From Cunninghamia lanceolata (Eukaryota; Streptophyta; Pinopsida; Cupressales; Cupressaceae): a stretch of DNA of 64,000 nt. Positions 45,937 through 58,229 of the stretch are shown here, piece by piece. How positions within the stretch are numbered: position 1 is the first letter of the stretch; every line of letters begins with the position of its first letter. A program made the position numbers and the translations under genes. The stretch covers positions 40,330,001 to 40,394,000 of the forward strand of contig BSBN01000809.1 of the NCBI GenBank assembly GCA_027924645.1, in the 5' to 3' direction. Below the pieces are notes generated by a model. The model did no database searches, was not told the origin of the DNA, and worked only from the letters and a program-made list of their open reading frames with translations.

Positions 45937-46994
45937 TGTAAGGACCCGACTCATCCTAAATCAAATAACATTAAACCTTGATTTCAAAAATACCAATGAA
46001 TATAAATTTTGATCTGACAGATGTAGGAAATGTGAAATTCTTCTAGAAGTGCTTAATGTATGCTATAGTAATGCGATGAAACTTGAAATTTAGTTTCCTA
46101 GAATCATCAGGTTCTAAAAAGATCACCAATTTTTAAATCTAGTGCAGAGAGAGTACATTACGAGAGAAGGTACATTATGGAAGATAACCTAGAAGAACAA
46201 TGGATCAGTCCATACCTTAAATCATGCATTACATCCTGCATTCATTTTTGATAGCTTGCTTCTCCTCTAGTAACTGTATCCTTATCATCTGCACAAAATT
46301 AACTTAACAATCTCATGTTAACACAACTCAGTAATCACTACTCAAAGAATTAAGATCACGATGCTAATTGTAGGACACCTTACATCCAGGGGACCGGACT
46401 ACTGGGGGCATCCTTCACCATCCAGACTACCTACATACCCTGTATCCACGGGATCAAGGCCCCCTCCTTAGGATGTGACTAACGCGAGGAATGAGAACAT
46501 GTAGTTCTATTTTGCACTATGTTTGGTGTAACTTTGAGTGGGTACCCAGCCCTTTCTAGGGTTATCCCCTACCCCAGACAGTTCTTCATCGGCTGCCACC
46601 TACTCGATGAAATAGGGACGGAAGTTAGTCCACTACCACAAACACCTAAAGGGGTGTTTGTCAGTCAGTCCTAGTGTGGAGGAATCCCTATAAGGTATCT
46701 ACCCATGAAATCTAATTTGCTTCCCCAAGCCAAATTAGATAATTATCGTGACTAAGTTCGTTCCTGATTCCCTAGTACTTTCACCATGATCTGCGAGGGT
46801 GAGGTGAAAGCATATGATAGATAGCATTTTTGGATCAGCCTAGTTGCCCTATCTAACATTTCACATATCCTCCCTGATCTACACTCGCATGTCAATAAAC
46901 AACATTTTCTGATATAGAACAATATCAACATAATAGTACATATACAAAACTAATAGTGTTACAACCACTCATAAAATTAGGGTTAACTGATAAC
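45937..46994 (-). repeat. LTR copy (right) of the nested element
   Basis: Pair of 44185-45242; after GATAAC at 46994 the text changes to unrelated AT-rich sequence, so the LTR seems interrupted here and resumes nearer 50880. Confidence 0.85.
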
Positions 46995-48423
46995 TTTGTT
47001 CTTCAAATACAATTCCTAATACAATATGAACAAATTCTGAAGAATCCTTGGGAAGCAATATGACTTTTGATGAACAGATAAACTTAACAAGCTTGCTAAT
47101 TCATAAATCAGATATTATTTATAAAATTTTATATTATGAAAAGAGTGTTATCGACCAAGGCAGCTCAAGCAAATTTTATATTTAATACTTAGAATTCTAA
47201 TTCCACATATTCATATTTATCTAATTCTTAGGATTCTTCTAACAATTTATAGAGTAGAAACAAGATTCAACCATGTGGTGTCTTTGCATACATTCACAAA
47301 CCAAATTACTCACTCATACTTTCACATTCCTGATTATTCATACAAATAATTCACTTCAAGTTATTCGTAAACATAAACTGGAAAGGATACTTAAGCTTTC
47401 AATCTAAGATGATACAATAATTAAGAAATGATTTTTAATATGGACCCTATTTGTGAGAAAGATGCTATTAAGATTTGAATGCATCTTAGGTTCCCCTACT
47501 CATGATTATGGAAAAGGAAGTTATCCCAATTTATAGGGACATGATTAAATAGCAACATTGAAACAATAGTTTTCAAGGGTCAAGTCAAAGGGAACTGTTA
47601 CATGGTATCATACTTCACCAATGCTATTTGTGTGACCATGAGATTTCCTCCTCCCCTTACAAATTAGAGCCTCACTCTACAATCTCACTACACATTACTT
47701 TTAGAGAGCTTCATGACAATAATTGTGATAGTGTCATTGTAGTGGTAAGTGTACCGTATAGCATAATAGAATTCACAAGAAACACATGGTTCATATGCAC
47801 TTGATGCTAGCAGATAACTCAGAGCTATATTCAAAGAAAACTCTCATATAAGTTGAAGGTACAATAATTGATTCCCACATTATTTCAAAGGATGTGCTTC
47901 CATAGGTAGCTAAGTATGAAATATATTTTCAATGGTCTAATTCATTACATCAATATTAAGTAAAAGATAGGGAGAATTCTATCTAACCTATTAAAACTCA
48001 TAAGTGAAAATTATAGTTTCATGTCAATCCCTACAATTGGTAACATGATTAAGTTATTTGGTTTTGATCAAACACCTCATAGATGTTATGATACAGGGAG
48101 GATAAGGTAATAATTCCTCCTTTAAAAATTTCACATATAGACATGATGAAAATCCCCTAGATGACAAGTACAATAGATAGGGTCTATTTGTTGAGGATGT
48201 AAGGATTGCTTGTGATGGAGAAGTAAATCAATTCCACCATAAAAATCAAAATAAGAATTAGATACGGTACAGGAAAATTATGTAAGTCCCTATGGTAATT
48301 TCATTTCAGCATTTATGTATTAGATGTTAATAAGAAAATCACCCCCAGCAATTATAGAGTTGCATTCACAAACTCATCTTGAAATACAAAATATATCTCA
48401 CACACCAGAGTGGGACCACATCA
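46995..48423. other. Unassigned AT-rich insert inside the nested LTR
   Basis: No protein family or terminal structure was recognised. It is part of roughly 3.3 kb of extra DNA separating the two halves of the LTR. Confidence 0.3.
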
Positions 48424-48695
48424 CCAACTTATTAAATACTAATAGGCAAATAACCACCAGACTAATTTATCAAGAAGATAAGCCTATATTTATTCATTCC
48501 CAGCTTCTTTCTAAACCACAACCAAGAAATACTACCTAATTAGATAATAATCCCACAGCACCAACTTATTAAATACTAATAGGCAAATAACCACCAGACT
48601 AATTTATCAAGAAGATAAGCCTATATTTATTCATTCCCAACTTCTTTCTAAACCACAACCAAGAAATACTACCTAATTAGATAATAATCTCTCCT
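48424..48695. repeat. 137-bp tandem duplication
   Basis: CCAACTTATTAAATACTAAT starts at 48424 and 48561. The copies are almost identical through AATACTACCTAATTAGATAA, indicating a recent duplication. Confidence 0.9.
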
Positions 48696-49029
48696 ACAGA
48701 AGATATATATACAAAAGCCAAAAATAGATACATACAAATAAATGTGCAAACTCAAACAAATAACCTGACAAATGCCAAAATATTAATGCATGAATATTTT
48801 TCCATTCTTTTTATATTCAAATTCTGTGCAGCACAATTCAAAGGACAATATTTGAATAAAACTATTTTGACTCATTTGTGTATTTACTTATTGAAAATAT
48901 TTTGTGTATTGACTTATTGAAAATAATTGCTAAATCTCCTATTTACATTGGGCGTATTGGGAGGAAGTTTGGACAGGCATTGCTAGCTGCTTTGGCCAAC
49001 TCCTTTCAGTTGATGAAGTGACCAAATCT

Positions 49030-50273
49030 AGAAAACGTTATCTATTAATAATTAATTTGAATAAGCAATGCCTTGGTCAGCACCCTTCCTGTGGACGCCA
49101 AAATGGAAACTTTCGAACAGGCCATGGTCGTCCGTCAAGGCAAAACAGAGGGGGGTTTTTGTCAGATCCTATGCCAAAATGGAAGCTTTGAGACAGAGTA
49201 TAGACATTCATCAAAACATAATTGAAAAAGGAATTTCACCAGATACATTTTTTTTAGAAATGCACTGGTAGACACGTATGCAAAATGTGGAAGCATAGAC
49301 TAGGCATGTGAACCGTTTGACAGAATGCCTCAAAGAGATGTCATAAAGTGGAATGCAATGATCGCTGATTTGGAAAAAATGGAATCATTGAAAAGGCTTT
49401 AGAAACTTTCAAGCAAAATGCAATTGGCAGGCATTAAGCCAATATCCTTAACCTTTGCCAACGTCCTCCCTGCCTGTGCCAAATGGGCACTTAGAAACAG
49501 GGTATAAACATTCAACATAATTAAGTGGTATGGGTTATAAATATATGTCCTACTCAAGCAATTGCGGTTACATGTCCTGATATATACTTGGGAAAAGAAA
49601 GAATTCTGATAAGAAATGAACATTGCTTGAAGAGAAACCTGAGAGATGTGATGGAGATTGATAAACAGCCAAACGATATTAGTAGCATTGGAGGGTTGGA
49701 ACTAAGCAACTCAGGAAGCCTATCACTTCTTAAAGGTCATTTGATAATTGACATTATTCATATTTGATGATCTATTAACATTTATTTAATATTATCATTG
49801 AGCATAAACGGGGATAAGCGCAAAATGGGGATGCTCCCAAAATGAAGCTCTCGAGAACACATCCTAACATTGTAGGCTTTGCTTGTGTTCTAGGTGCATG
49901 CAGCGTGTAGGTTTGTGGATGAGATTGTACATACTTCAATCATATGAGTAACCCTTATTGCATTACAACTACATAGTGCTGGCGATCTTGAGGACTCCCT
50001 AAACTTTATCATTAAGATTTCTATTAAACCTACGTGATTGTTCAGATGTGTTTTCTAGGTGTCTGTAGATCACATACGAATATAGGTTTTTGCCGCAGTG
50101 ACTATACTCTTCTCTCCAATATCTACACAGAAGTGGGTAGGTGTGTTGAGGCTAAAGTGGTAAGGAGATTTGTGAAAGATAGAGGAATTAAAAAGATCCT
50201 TGGTAGAAGTGCGGTAATAGTTGAAAAGGTGATGAAACTTTTCAAGAAATTGAAATTGGCAGGATACTGGTAA
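49030..50273 (+). pseudogene. PPR (PLS-class) protein pseudogene
   Basis: Fragments in changing frames follow plant PPR order. They include SYAKMEALRQSIDIHQNIIE (PPR helix with G-x-x-I-H-x-x-I-I), then GNAL-type and D-R-M-P-type text (RLTECLKEMS). LAGIKP-like and LTFANVLPACAKW text follows near 49430-49490, and ACVLGACS at about 49885. The last part, YTLLSNIYTEVGRCVEAKVV and FVKDRGIKKILGRS (50095-50215), is the E-domain signature of organelle RNA-editing PPR proteins (Y-x-L-L-S-N-I-Y...V-R-x-x-M-K-x-R-G-x-K-K). Stops and shifts are abundant. PPR genes are mostly intronless, so a retrocopy origin cannot be judged. It sits in DNA that interrupts a retrotransposon LTR. Confidence 0.72.
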
Positions 50274-50584
50274 AGGTTGTAACAAGTACATATGAGCCAT
50301 GCAGTAAAATTAATGTCAAATCTATCACAACTAGGATCATAAGAGCCATGCAGTAAAACTTCAGCACAAATACTAAATTGCAACATATCAATTACAAACT
50401 AAAATCTTTTAACAAAAATTCAAGAACTAGTCATTTAAGAGAAACAAAACAAAATAAAGAAGGAGAGAGCTCATACAGACTTCTCCAGCACTCCCCAAAC
50501 CAGGGATGAGTCCCTTCTTCATCAAATCCTTGCAATTTATAGAAAATCCATGCATCCTCCACTCTTGTTTTTTTAATTATAATG

Positions 50585-50710
50585 CACCCTCCATTTTCTT
50601 TGTTTAATGCTAATGCTTCGTCCACCTTCTTTGTTTACTGATAATGCTTCATCCACCTTCTTTGTTTAATGCTAATGCTTCATCCACCTTCTTTGTTTAA
50701 TGCTAATCTT
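50585..50710. repeat. Minisatellite of about 36 bp, about 3.5 copies
   Basis: Units of CACCTTCTTTGTTTAATGCT and AATGCTTCATC-type text recur from about 50588 to 50708 with single-base variants, inside the resumed LTR of the nested element. Confidence 0.75.
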
Positions 50711-50880
50711 ATCCTCAATTATAATAATCTTATCCTCAATTTTTTTAAATTAATATTTTTAAATTAATCTACATTTTATGTTTTATGTTTTCAAATTTCT
50801 AATATTCAAAATTCAAATGTTGTGACATTATTACAATAGTATTTAAATTTGATTTCAAAATTCAAATGTGGGTTGTGACA

Positions 50881-51800
50881 GGTAGAGCATAAGCACCCAG
50901 CAAAACTGTTGCAGCCTCATTCCATCCCTAGATGGAATTGGGATATGATATCTCTTGATTTTATAGTGGGACTACCTATGTCTTCACACCGTTATGATGC
51001 TATTATAGTTACAGTGGACAAGTTGTCCAAGGTGTAACACTTCTCACCCATGAGATCTTACTACACTATAGCATCCGTAGCTCGAGTGTTTATGGAGGAT
51101 ATTATGCATCTGCATGGTATTCCCCATAGGATCATTTACGATTGTGATCCAATGTTCACTTCAGCCTTATGGACTTTTCTTTAGCATGCTTTGGGAGCTC
51201 ATCTTAATTTTAGCTATGCATACCATCTCGAGACTGATGGATAGATGGAGGAGGTTAATCAGGTCTTAGAGGACATGCTTTGGATGCATGTTATTGATAA
51301 GCAGTCTCATTGGGAGGACTAGTTATACCTGGTTGAGTTTACTTATAACAATGGGTACCATAGTTCTCTCGGTATGTCTCCCTTCCAGGCCTTCTATGGT
51401 AGGCCCTGTTGTACTCCGATGAGTTGTGATCGCTTAGAGGACCGAGTTCTTTTGGGTCCAGAGATGCTTTAGGATATGGAGCAATAGGTAGTGCAAATTA
51501 GAGAGTAGTTGTCTATAGCTCAAGATTGGCAGAGGAAGTATAGCAATGCCCATAGGTTGGATCGCCACTTCTCAATGGGTGACCATGTGTTTCTAAGAGT
51601 TCATCTATGGAAGAGCCCCATCCATTATGGGAAAGGCTCAAAGTTGCTACCTCATTTTTTGGAGCTTTTGAGATCCTTGAGAGGATTGGTCCTATTGCTT
51701 ATTGCCCTGCGCTACCACCGAGTCTATCACGCATTCATGATATTTTCTATGTTTCAGTTCTTAGACAGTATATTCTAGATGTGACTCATGTTCTTGATTG
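50881..51800 (+). pseudogene. Integrase core and C-terminus (3' half of split gene)
   Basis: Reading resumes with EHKHPAKLLQPHSIPRWNWD. The catalytic triad positions are visible: Asp in WDMISLDFIVGLP (about 50955), Asp in YDCDPMFTSALW (about 51145), and Glu in ETDG*MEEVNQVLEDM (about 51230-51265), where Gln is a stop. Next come YNNGYHSSLGMSPFQAFYGR (about 51350), the typical C-terminal motif, and a basic region AQDWQRKYSNAHRLDR. TAG stops are frequent. Confidence 0.88.
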
Positions 51801-52000
51801 GACTACTTTGTAGGTCGAGGCGGACAGGTAGCTTTCTTTGGAACCCATACGCATCCTTCAGCATTGTAGGTTGACCCTCAGGGGTCAGGACATAGAGCAG
51901 GTTAGGGTCCAATGGGATCCTAATGGTAAGTCCTCAGTATATTCAGAAGATGTGGTGAGGATGAGAGACCTTTATCCATATCTTTTTGCAAGCTTCTAGG
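51801..52000 (+). pseudogene. Chromodomain-like C-terminal tail of integrase
   Basis: The tail reads LSLEPIRILQHCRLTLRGQD, then EQVRVQWDPNGKSSVYSED and MRDLYPYLF before a stop. This follows the group II chromodomain pattern of plant chromoviruses (E-P-x-x-I-L...L-R-x-x-x-I-x-x-V-x-V-x-W...E-x-E-x-x-M-R-x-x-Y-P-x-L-F), although the Trp of the T-W-E motif is lost. It supports the chromovirus call. Confidence 0.6.
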
Positions 52001-52009
52001 GGATGTAAT

Positions 52010-52575
52010 GACTGGGCCATGTTTGTATAATGTTTTTCTTATCTTGATGGACTTGGATGACTGTATACTTTGTTTTGGATTATTCATCTTGTTATTATTT
52101 TGTATTGGCATCGGTGATGTGCAATCTTTATACTATTATGATGTGGACATTATTATTACTTATGATGGATTTCATGCTTACATGATTGATGTTGCTTTGG
52201 TTGTATGATGTATGTATATGCACAGGTACCTTGACATGTACTTGGAGTGTTGCAGGTACTGAGTATTGACTCCGCCTAGATTCACAGGCCTGAGCGTACT
52301 CTTATTATCCCCAATGGTGGTTACTAGAGATAGTCATAGGCCCTGTTCACTACCCTAGCCACTATACCATGCTAGTGCAGTGTTCTTGTGTTATTGTCTT
52401 ATCATTCAGTTACCTAACAGTAATGTCTAGATTGCACCTTATGGGCATGTGTAGTTTGCTAGTGTTATGGTTGAGGCTTTTCTCCTTGGCTTCCATTGAT
52501 TGTATCGAGTTTCATGGACTATTGTGTCCTTTGGCTACATCTTAGCGTTTGCAAGCTTCCATGAGTAAGCCTAGT
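52010..52575. other. 3' untranslated region of the chromovirus element
   Basis: Non-coding stretch between the integrase stop and the polypurine tract; no extra frame recognised. Confidence 0.5.
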
Positions 52576-52589
52576 CCTAGGGGGTGGGA
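52576..52589 (+). other. Polypurine tract of the chromovirus element
   Basis: CCTAGGGGGTGGGA directly precedes the TGTAATGAGCC start of the 3' LTR. Confidence 0.8.
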
Positions 52590-53700
52590 TGTAATGAGCC
52601 TCCCTATTGGTCCTCCTTGCTGAAGTGGAAGGAAGATGGTGAAACATTTAAGTGACAAGAAAATCTAATAGAGAAGGGAGTCATGGCAATGAGGAGTGGG
52701 TGATTCATTGAAGACAGAAAGAAAATATTTGGTTTCTAGGTGGGAAATTGAATGCCTTTGCAGAGTGTGACTATAGAAAAGATAAGGGAGGAAAATATCT
52801 CTTTGAAGGGGAGTCAACCTGTTTTGCTGAGGAAAAAGAGAGGGTTTGAAAAAAAAGAGAAACAGAGAGAATGGGAGAAAAAAAAGATAGGGGACATATT
52901 TAATCCTAGGAAGCAATCAAATTTCAAGAGGTGATGTGAGCTAAGGGGAGTATGAACTAGTCCCAGACAAGCATATCAAATTGCAAGATTGAGGTGTGTT
53001 GAAAGGGGGTACGATCATTAGTCTTTGTTTTCCTAGCACAAAGAATACCATCTGGTGCGATTTGGTTTATAAGTATTTACCTCTGGTCATTATTTTCTAG
53101 CACAAAAACTAGAATAAGTTTGTTGCGATTTCATTAAGAACAAAAATATTGAAGCCCCATTACTACCTTTGTAAAAATCTAAAATATGGTTGTTGTTGTT
53201 TCTTTAAGCATAGAGAAAAATTGAAACCTCATTACTGCCTTAAAAAATCTAAAGTATGTCTACTTCTATTTCATTAGGCACAAGAAAACTGAAATGGCAT
53301 TTACGCCTTCATAACAACTAGAATAAGTTTGTTCTTGTTTCATTAAGCATAGAGAAACCGAAACCCCATGACTACATTTAAAACATGCCTATGTTTTTTG
53401 TTGAGGAAAGACTAAACATTGAAACCATGTAAGGAAGAAGATACAAGGGAGACTGCTCAACCAAATTATATATTGGGAAGGCATTGCATTAAGAGAATCC
53501 CATACGAGAGGGCTACTCTATAGAATTGGGTAGTCTACTATGGTAGTGAAAGGATTATATATCATGGCGCTATTCTATAGTTTATTTTGGGCTCTATTAA
53601 TATCCATGGTTGCTTATGGATAGCCTGGATTCACCAGCCTTGTGGATACCATCGACCTTGAGTGAAAGAATGTTATGGCACTAAAATACCTTAGTTTTAT
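52590..53700 (+). repeat. 3' LTR of the chromovirus element, truncated
   Basis: Aligns with 37727-38836 and stops at CTTAGTTTTAT, where the 5' LTR continues for another 1.57 kb. Confidence 0.88.
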
Positions 53701-56091
53701 CTACCCTTTTGTTGTATATATGGATCAAAAAAATTTAACCAAAGTCAAGAAAGTAAGCTAAGACATATGATTTAACCATAGATGATGAAGATTAGACTAC
53801 AACTAACTGTCAAATATAGATCTAAGGAAACAAAAAATGTAGCGAAAGTTAGAGGAGGATTCAAAACTTAGAAACTATAGAAAGAGGAAAAGGTTGTGTT
53901 GTGTGTAAGGGTTTGCCTCACTCAAACCCCATGTTGGTGTTCCCACATCGACTACACCAAATGATTATATCCAAGAGTACAAGGCGTAGGAGGGTAGAGG
54001 CTAGATCAGAAATAATATGATAGATAATGAATGACAATGATGATGATAACCACAAGATATGTAACATTGGTTGATGAAGATGACTCAAGATCCTACACCA
54101 ACAAATGAGAGTGATGAAGAGGCTTTCAAACTTCTTTCAAAGCCTTCAAACAACTTCAATGGCATTCCACAAGTAGATAACAATCCAAGCATGAAGAACA
54201 CTTAGCATAGAACACAATAGGAGAGGAAACGTAGCATTCATCTTCTAGTTATAAAATAAACTACAACACACACTTAAATATGCATTCTCGCTCACTCATG
54301 ACAAATAAAACACAATAGGTTGACAAATACAAACTAGGGAAGTGTCCTAAGCCGACACCACATTTGTGCGCCTAAAGGTCCCAATGGGACAAGGGCACTT
54401 GGTCACCCTCAACATTTAGCTCACAAACTCTAGAAAGTGTCAAACATAGCATGCTTAGTCTAGTCCTAAATTGATTATGTCAGGTTTATTCGTCAAGATC
54501 AAGATATCATCATTATAAGCTCAAAGAGGCATTAAAATAGGTCTTGATTAACAAAAGAAACAACATAAGTCCAACCTAGGAGCTAAAATAAATATATAGT
54601 GTTAGTGTACACATTTTACGACATTACCAATGTCATGTTTGGGTTCCTGGTTACGCAGTTGGAGCATTGACAATGATCTTGGTGATTCTCTTGGTATTGG
54701 GTACATTGTTCATTTTCTTAAGAGCTTCATGATAGTGTAGCATTACATTTGGGTTTTAGCATGGATTGATCATGGAGGCGCTTATGGATACATGTAGACT
54801 TGAGTGAGGTTGGAGTTCTCTTGGAATTAGAGACATTTGTTGAGATAGTTACTCTTTGGAGGTTTCAAAAGAAAGGTCAAGGATCCTACATATGGATATG
54901 GATGTGAGTTAATTATGGACCTAGAGGAGATTGTTCTTGGAGTCATTATGGCTTGGTGTATCTTTGAGGAACATTTGCATTCCCACTCTTGGTTTACTCA
55001 GCAATTTATCATCTATGAGGTATTTATCATCCTTTTAGATGTATTTTGCTTTATGATTTATCTCCTCGCAGATATGGATCTTGAGCTATGGTTATTGGTT
55101 CTAGAGGGATTGTTTGAGGGATGTTGGCATGATTATCTCCTTTTCATATGATTTGATTTATGATGTCCATTATGGGGAGTTTAGGAGACGTGATTGGGTT
55201 TATTCCTAGTTATGGAATGGTTATGAGTTTGATCTACCTTAGTTAGAGAGGCTTACATCCATGTTGGTTATATGATACATATGTTAATTTGATCTATGGG
55301 ATTGAATAGTTGGGTGTTGTTGACTCTTTTCATTTGGGGTTTGCAAAGGAGATCATACTTGACACAACTTAGCACTTTAAGTTGTTGGTAGGACATTATG
55401 ATTTACAGGTTTTCTCCCTTTGTTTCATGGCTACTTCTTGGAGGTTCAAGTTGATATGGTAGTACTTGGGAGAGTTATAGTGACATTTTGTGAGAGAGTA
55501 TGCAGTGATTTATCTTGCATGTGTGGATCATTGTGATTGTTCTTGGAACTACAGTATCCACACCTTGGTTTGAGTGTTGATTGGTAGACTTGGTATGGCA
55601 TCTATTATTAGATTTGACATTACCTATGCAGTGGGAGTTCCTAGATGTGTAAGTTATTCTTTGACAAGATTTATATATGGAGCTTGTGATTGTGGTATAT
55701 GGGTTAGATATGTTTTGGCATGAGTTTACTATTGTTGTTGATACCTAGGAGGTATGGATGGTTGGATGTATTATCATATGCTTTGGGTTCTATTTCCAGA
55801 CATGTGGATTTTTACCTTTGACAGCAGCTTGGAGCCTTTGTTATCACTTGGATTTGATGCTTGTGTTCTTTGGATTGGTGTATCTTCACCTTGGCATGTT
55901 CCTTTTCTTCTATAGGTGGCAAGTTGGAGGATAAGAAGAGTTCTTTCTTGAGATAGTGGTTACTTTGATTTTATTGCAGGTATCTTGATGGAGCATGAGA
56001 GCATGTTAGAGATTCATGTGGTTTCATGTTTTCCTATGATGATGTATTTCACTGATTGACCCTTATGCAATGTATACAACAAGTGGGAGAA
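53701..56091 (+). other. Probable decayed interior of a copia element
   Basis: No coding motif survives that I can name. Because it ends in a polypurine tract (AAGTGGGAGA at 56081-56090) and an LTR, at least the last part should be the 3' interior of a copia-type element. The 54600-56000 portion is T/G-rich with many TTGGAG/ATGG words. The open stretch 54915-55151 shows no family match. Confidence 0.4.
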
Positions 56092-56503
56092 TGTTGGGAA
56101 ATAGGTGTGTTGTACATCTTGCATAACATTAATTATTTTATCTATGTAAAATAAATATTTATTTGTGGTGCATCTTAATTGATATGTTTAACCACGTTAG
56201 ATATTTATTTGGGTGCCACTTGCAAACATTGTATATAACATTCAGTTAGTTACTTTATGTGTATGGGACACAGTATAACTAATTGGGAAATTATTTAATA
56301 CTGTGCATAAAGTTAAAAATTAGTTGCAAATATTAAATGAAGCGTCAATGGTTTTTGAGGCTAGGTTTTTTCATGGTATATCTTGTGTTATCTTGTGTTT
56401 GTCTATTGATCTTTGCATTATGGTAATTTTTTATGCTTATATGCATTATTATCACTTTTTGGGTTATGTGGAATCGGTTTGATCAACCTTATAATTCCTA
56501 ACA
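56092..56503 (+). repeat. Copia-type 3' LTR
   Basis: 412 bp, TGTTGGGAAATAGGTG...ATAATTCCTAACA, with TG/CA ends and terminal TGTTGGGAA/TTCCTAACA inverted bases, directly after a polypurine tract. No 5' partner was found in the window. Confidence 0.7.
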
Positions 56504-56509
56504 ATGACC

Positions 56510-56700
56510 ACACTATGAATTGTATCAACTAGTTGTGTAGGAGTTTTAACATTATATAAACTAGTAATCTCATTCATAAATTTTTGTTGCACCACATGGG
56601 TATCATGATCATAATTCTCCATATTATTATCAACATTAGCATTAGAGAAAACCTTAATTTCATTAGAGTAGGAGGCTATGGTAGGGTTTAGATGAGCACT
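56510..56700 (-). pseudogene. Unrecognised decayed coding stretch
   Basis: On the minus strand an open stretch of about 65 codons reads SAHLNPTIASYSNEIKVFSN, then MENYDHDTHVVQQKFMNEIT and NVKTPTQLVDTIHSVV. It then hits the LTR edge at 56503, so the LTR insertion probably cut it. The composition is protein-like but I know no family for it. Confidence 0.3.
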
Positions 56701-58211
56701 CCTTGTAGAATATTAGGAATGCAAGTAGCTTGTGAAATATGGGAGAATAACGCACAATAGACCATTCTTAGATTTAGAATTCAAAAATATTAATGATATA
56801 TCAGATACGAAAATGGAACCCTAATGGGATAAGCAAGTGTGGCTAAAGGATAGATCTTAGGAAAACTCAAAACTTTAAAAGAAAAGATGTAATTTAATGG
56901 AATAGCAATAAGTAAGAATACAAATCCTAGAGATATCTAAACAATGATAATGTCATTAGAAATGACATGTCTAAAACCCTAAAACTGGTGATAGTACACC
57001 TAAGGGTCAAACCATAGGGGGTGTAGGGTAAGATAAGTTCTTAAAAATGTAAATGAAAATAACATTTCCCTTAAGCTTAATCTAGGCTAATCCATTCAAA
57101 TGCATACATCTCAACATAAATTAACCTAGATTAATAAAAGTGACAATTGGGACTAACTTAGAGCTAAATGATAATTTATGAAATTAATAATGAAGAGTTT
57201 TCTGAGCTCTAGAACCAAAGAGGGAATGTAAAGGCTAATAATTTGTAAAACTAACTTTCCTTAGTACTAGAAGTCGATATTTTTTGTTTTGAAAATATCT
57301 TGGTAGTATGATAGTCTTTGACTTCTTTCTAGGTGAATATTACAATATTTGGTCACTTCTATAGCTGTTAATTTGTCCTATAACCCACATATCTAATCTA
57401 ATCAATTCTACAATAATTCTATGTAGATAATTAGATTCTTTAATCCTTGTTTACTATTAAAGACTAGTGGTGTTTAAAAATACCCTGGGCAAGTCACTAG
57501 ATTGTAAGAGTCATGTATTCCTTGGCTAACCAACTTGATTGGACTAACTCTATGATCATCTAAACTATCAAAGATGACACTCTTCATCATGCAAATGTTA
57601 AACAATGATGATGCACAATTAGGTTCATTTAATTTCTCTAAATTGAATCATTCCTAAAAAAAATTCCCCTTTAATGTATGGGCTTTTGGATGTTCTTTCG
57701 TGATAAACAAGTGCACATTAAATGCCCTTAAATACTATACATAGCAATAAATCACACAAAATGTGTACCAAGTTAGCTCATGGTGGGAAATAAATCGACA
57801 AGAGTCAAGAAAATTTTAAGTTTTCAATTTTGAAATTTAAGGGTCAGTTCCATGTGATGAATATTGAATTTCATTCTAAAAGATTGATCCAGGACAATGA
57901 AACACTAGTATTGAGGTGGGGAATGAATGTTAGGACATGGAAGGCAATACTAACTATAATAAATGTCAAATGTATGGATATATCTATGGATGTGAATAAA
58001 ATAAGGTTGATTATATAGGAATCTATGTAAATGAGACTTGGTGAACAATTAGGGAATGAAATCAACTTAGCACAAGTGTACACCATCTATCAAAATAGCT
58101 CAAAGATTAAATGAGATATAATATGAATATGCAAATTTCATCGTTACAATTACATATATTTAATTTTCTTCTATTTCTAAAAAAATTAGATTAAATTTTA
58201 CATGTTAATTT
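56701..58211. other. AT-rich, no recognisable gene
   Basis: About 1.5 kb of AT-rich DNA with no clear frame. The small overlapping open stretches around 57830-58086 on both strands are short and low in complexity. Confidence 0.3.
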
Positions 58212-58229
58212 AAAATAATAATCATAAAC

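Larger units (their letters stand above)
44185..50880 (-). mobile_element. Nested, rearranged minus-strand LTR element
   Basis: The 6,696-bp insertion has terminal TGTAAGGACC...GGTTGTGACA and a 5-bp duplication GGTAG. On the minus strand the ends read TGTCACAACC...GGTCCTTACA, a common plant gypsy LTR form. The LTR edge occurs twice (44185-45242 and 45937-46994, about 1,058 bp each). A minus-strand PBS, TGGTATTAGAGC (complement of 45923-45934), lies next to the second copy. So 45937-50880 is the 5' LTR enlarged by other DNA (including a PPR pseudogene), 45243-45936 is an internal remnant, and 44185-45242 is a truncated 3' LTR. No gag or pol text is left. Confidence 0.78.
37727..53700 (+). mobile_element. 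Chromovirus-type Ty3/gypsy element, interrupted and 3'-truncated
   Basis: The 5' LTR (37727-40408), tRNA-Met type PBS, gag, protease, RT, RNase H, integrase, a chromodomain-like tail, polypurine tract and the first 1.1 kb of the 3' LTR are present in order. The integrase is split by a nested 6.7-kb element at 44185-50880. The domain order and tail place it with plant chromoviruses (Tekay/Del-like), by motif inspection only. The frame has many TAG stops. The right LTR ends at 53700 while the left continues 1.57 kb further, so the 3' end is deleted and its target duplication cannot be checked. Confidence 0.9.

Noticed and set aside
45237..46999. Short inverted match (AAAGAACAA against TTTGTTCTT) after the two LTR copies, considered as an inversion breakpoint
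   Set aside because: Only nine bases match; too short to support an inversion.
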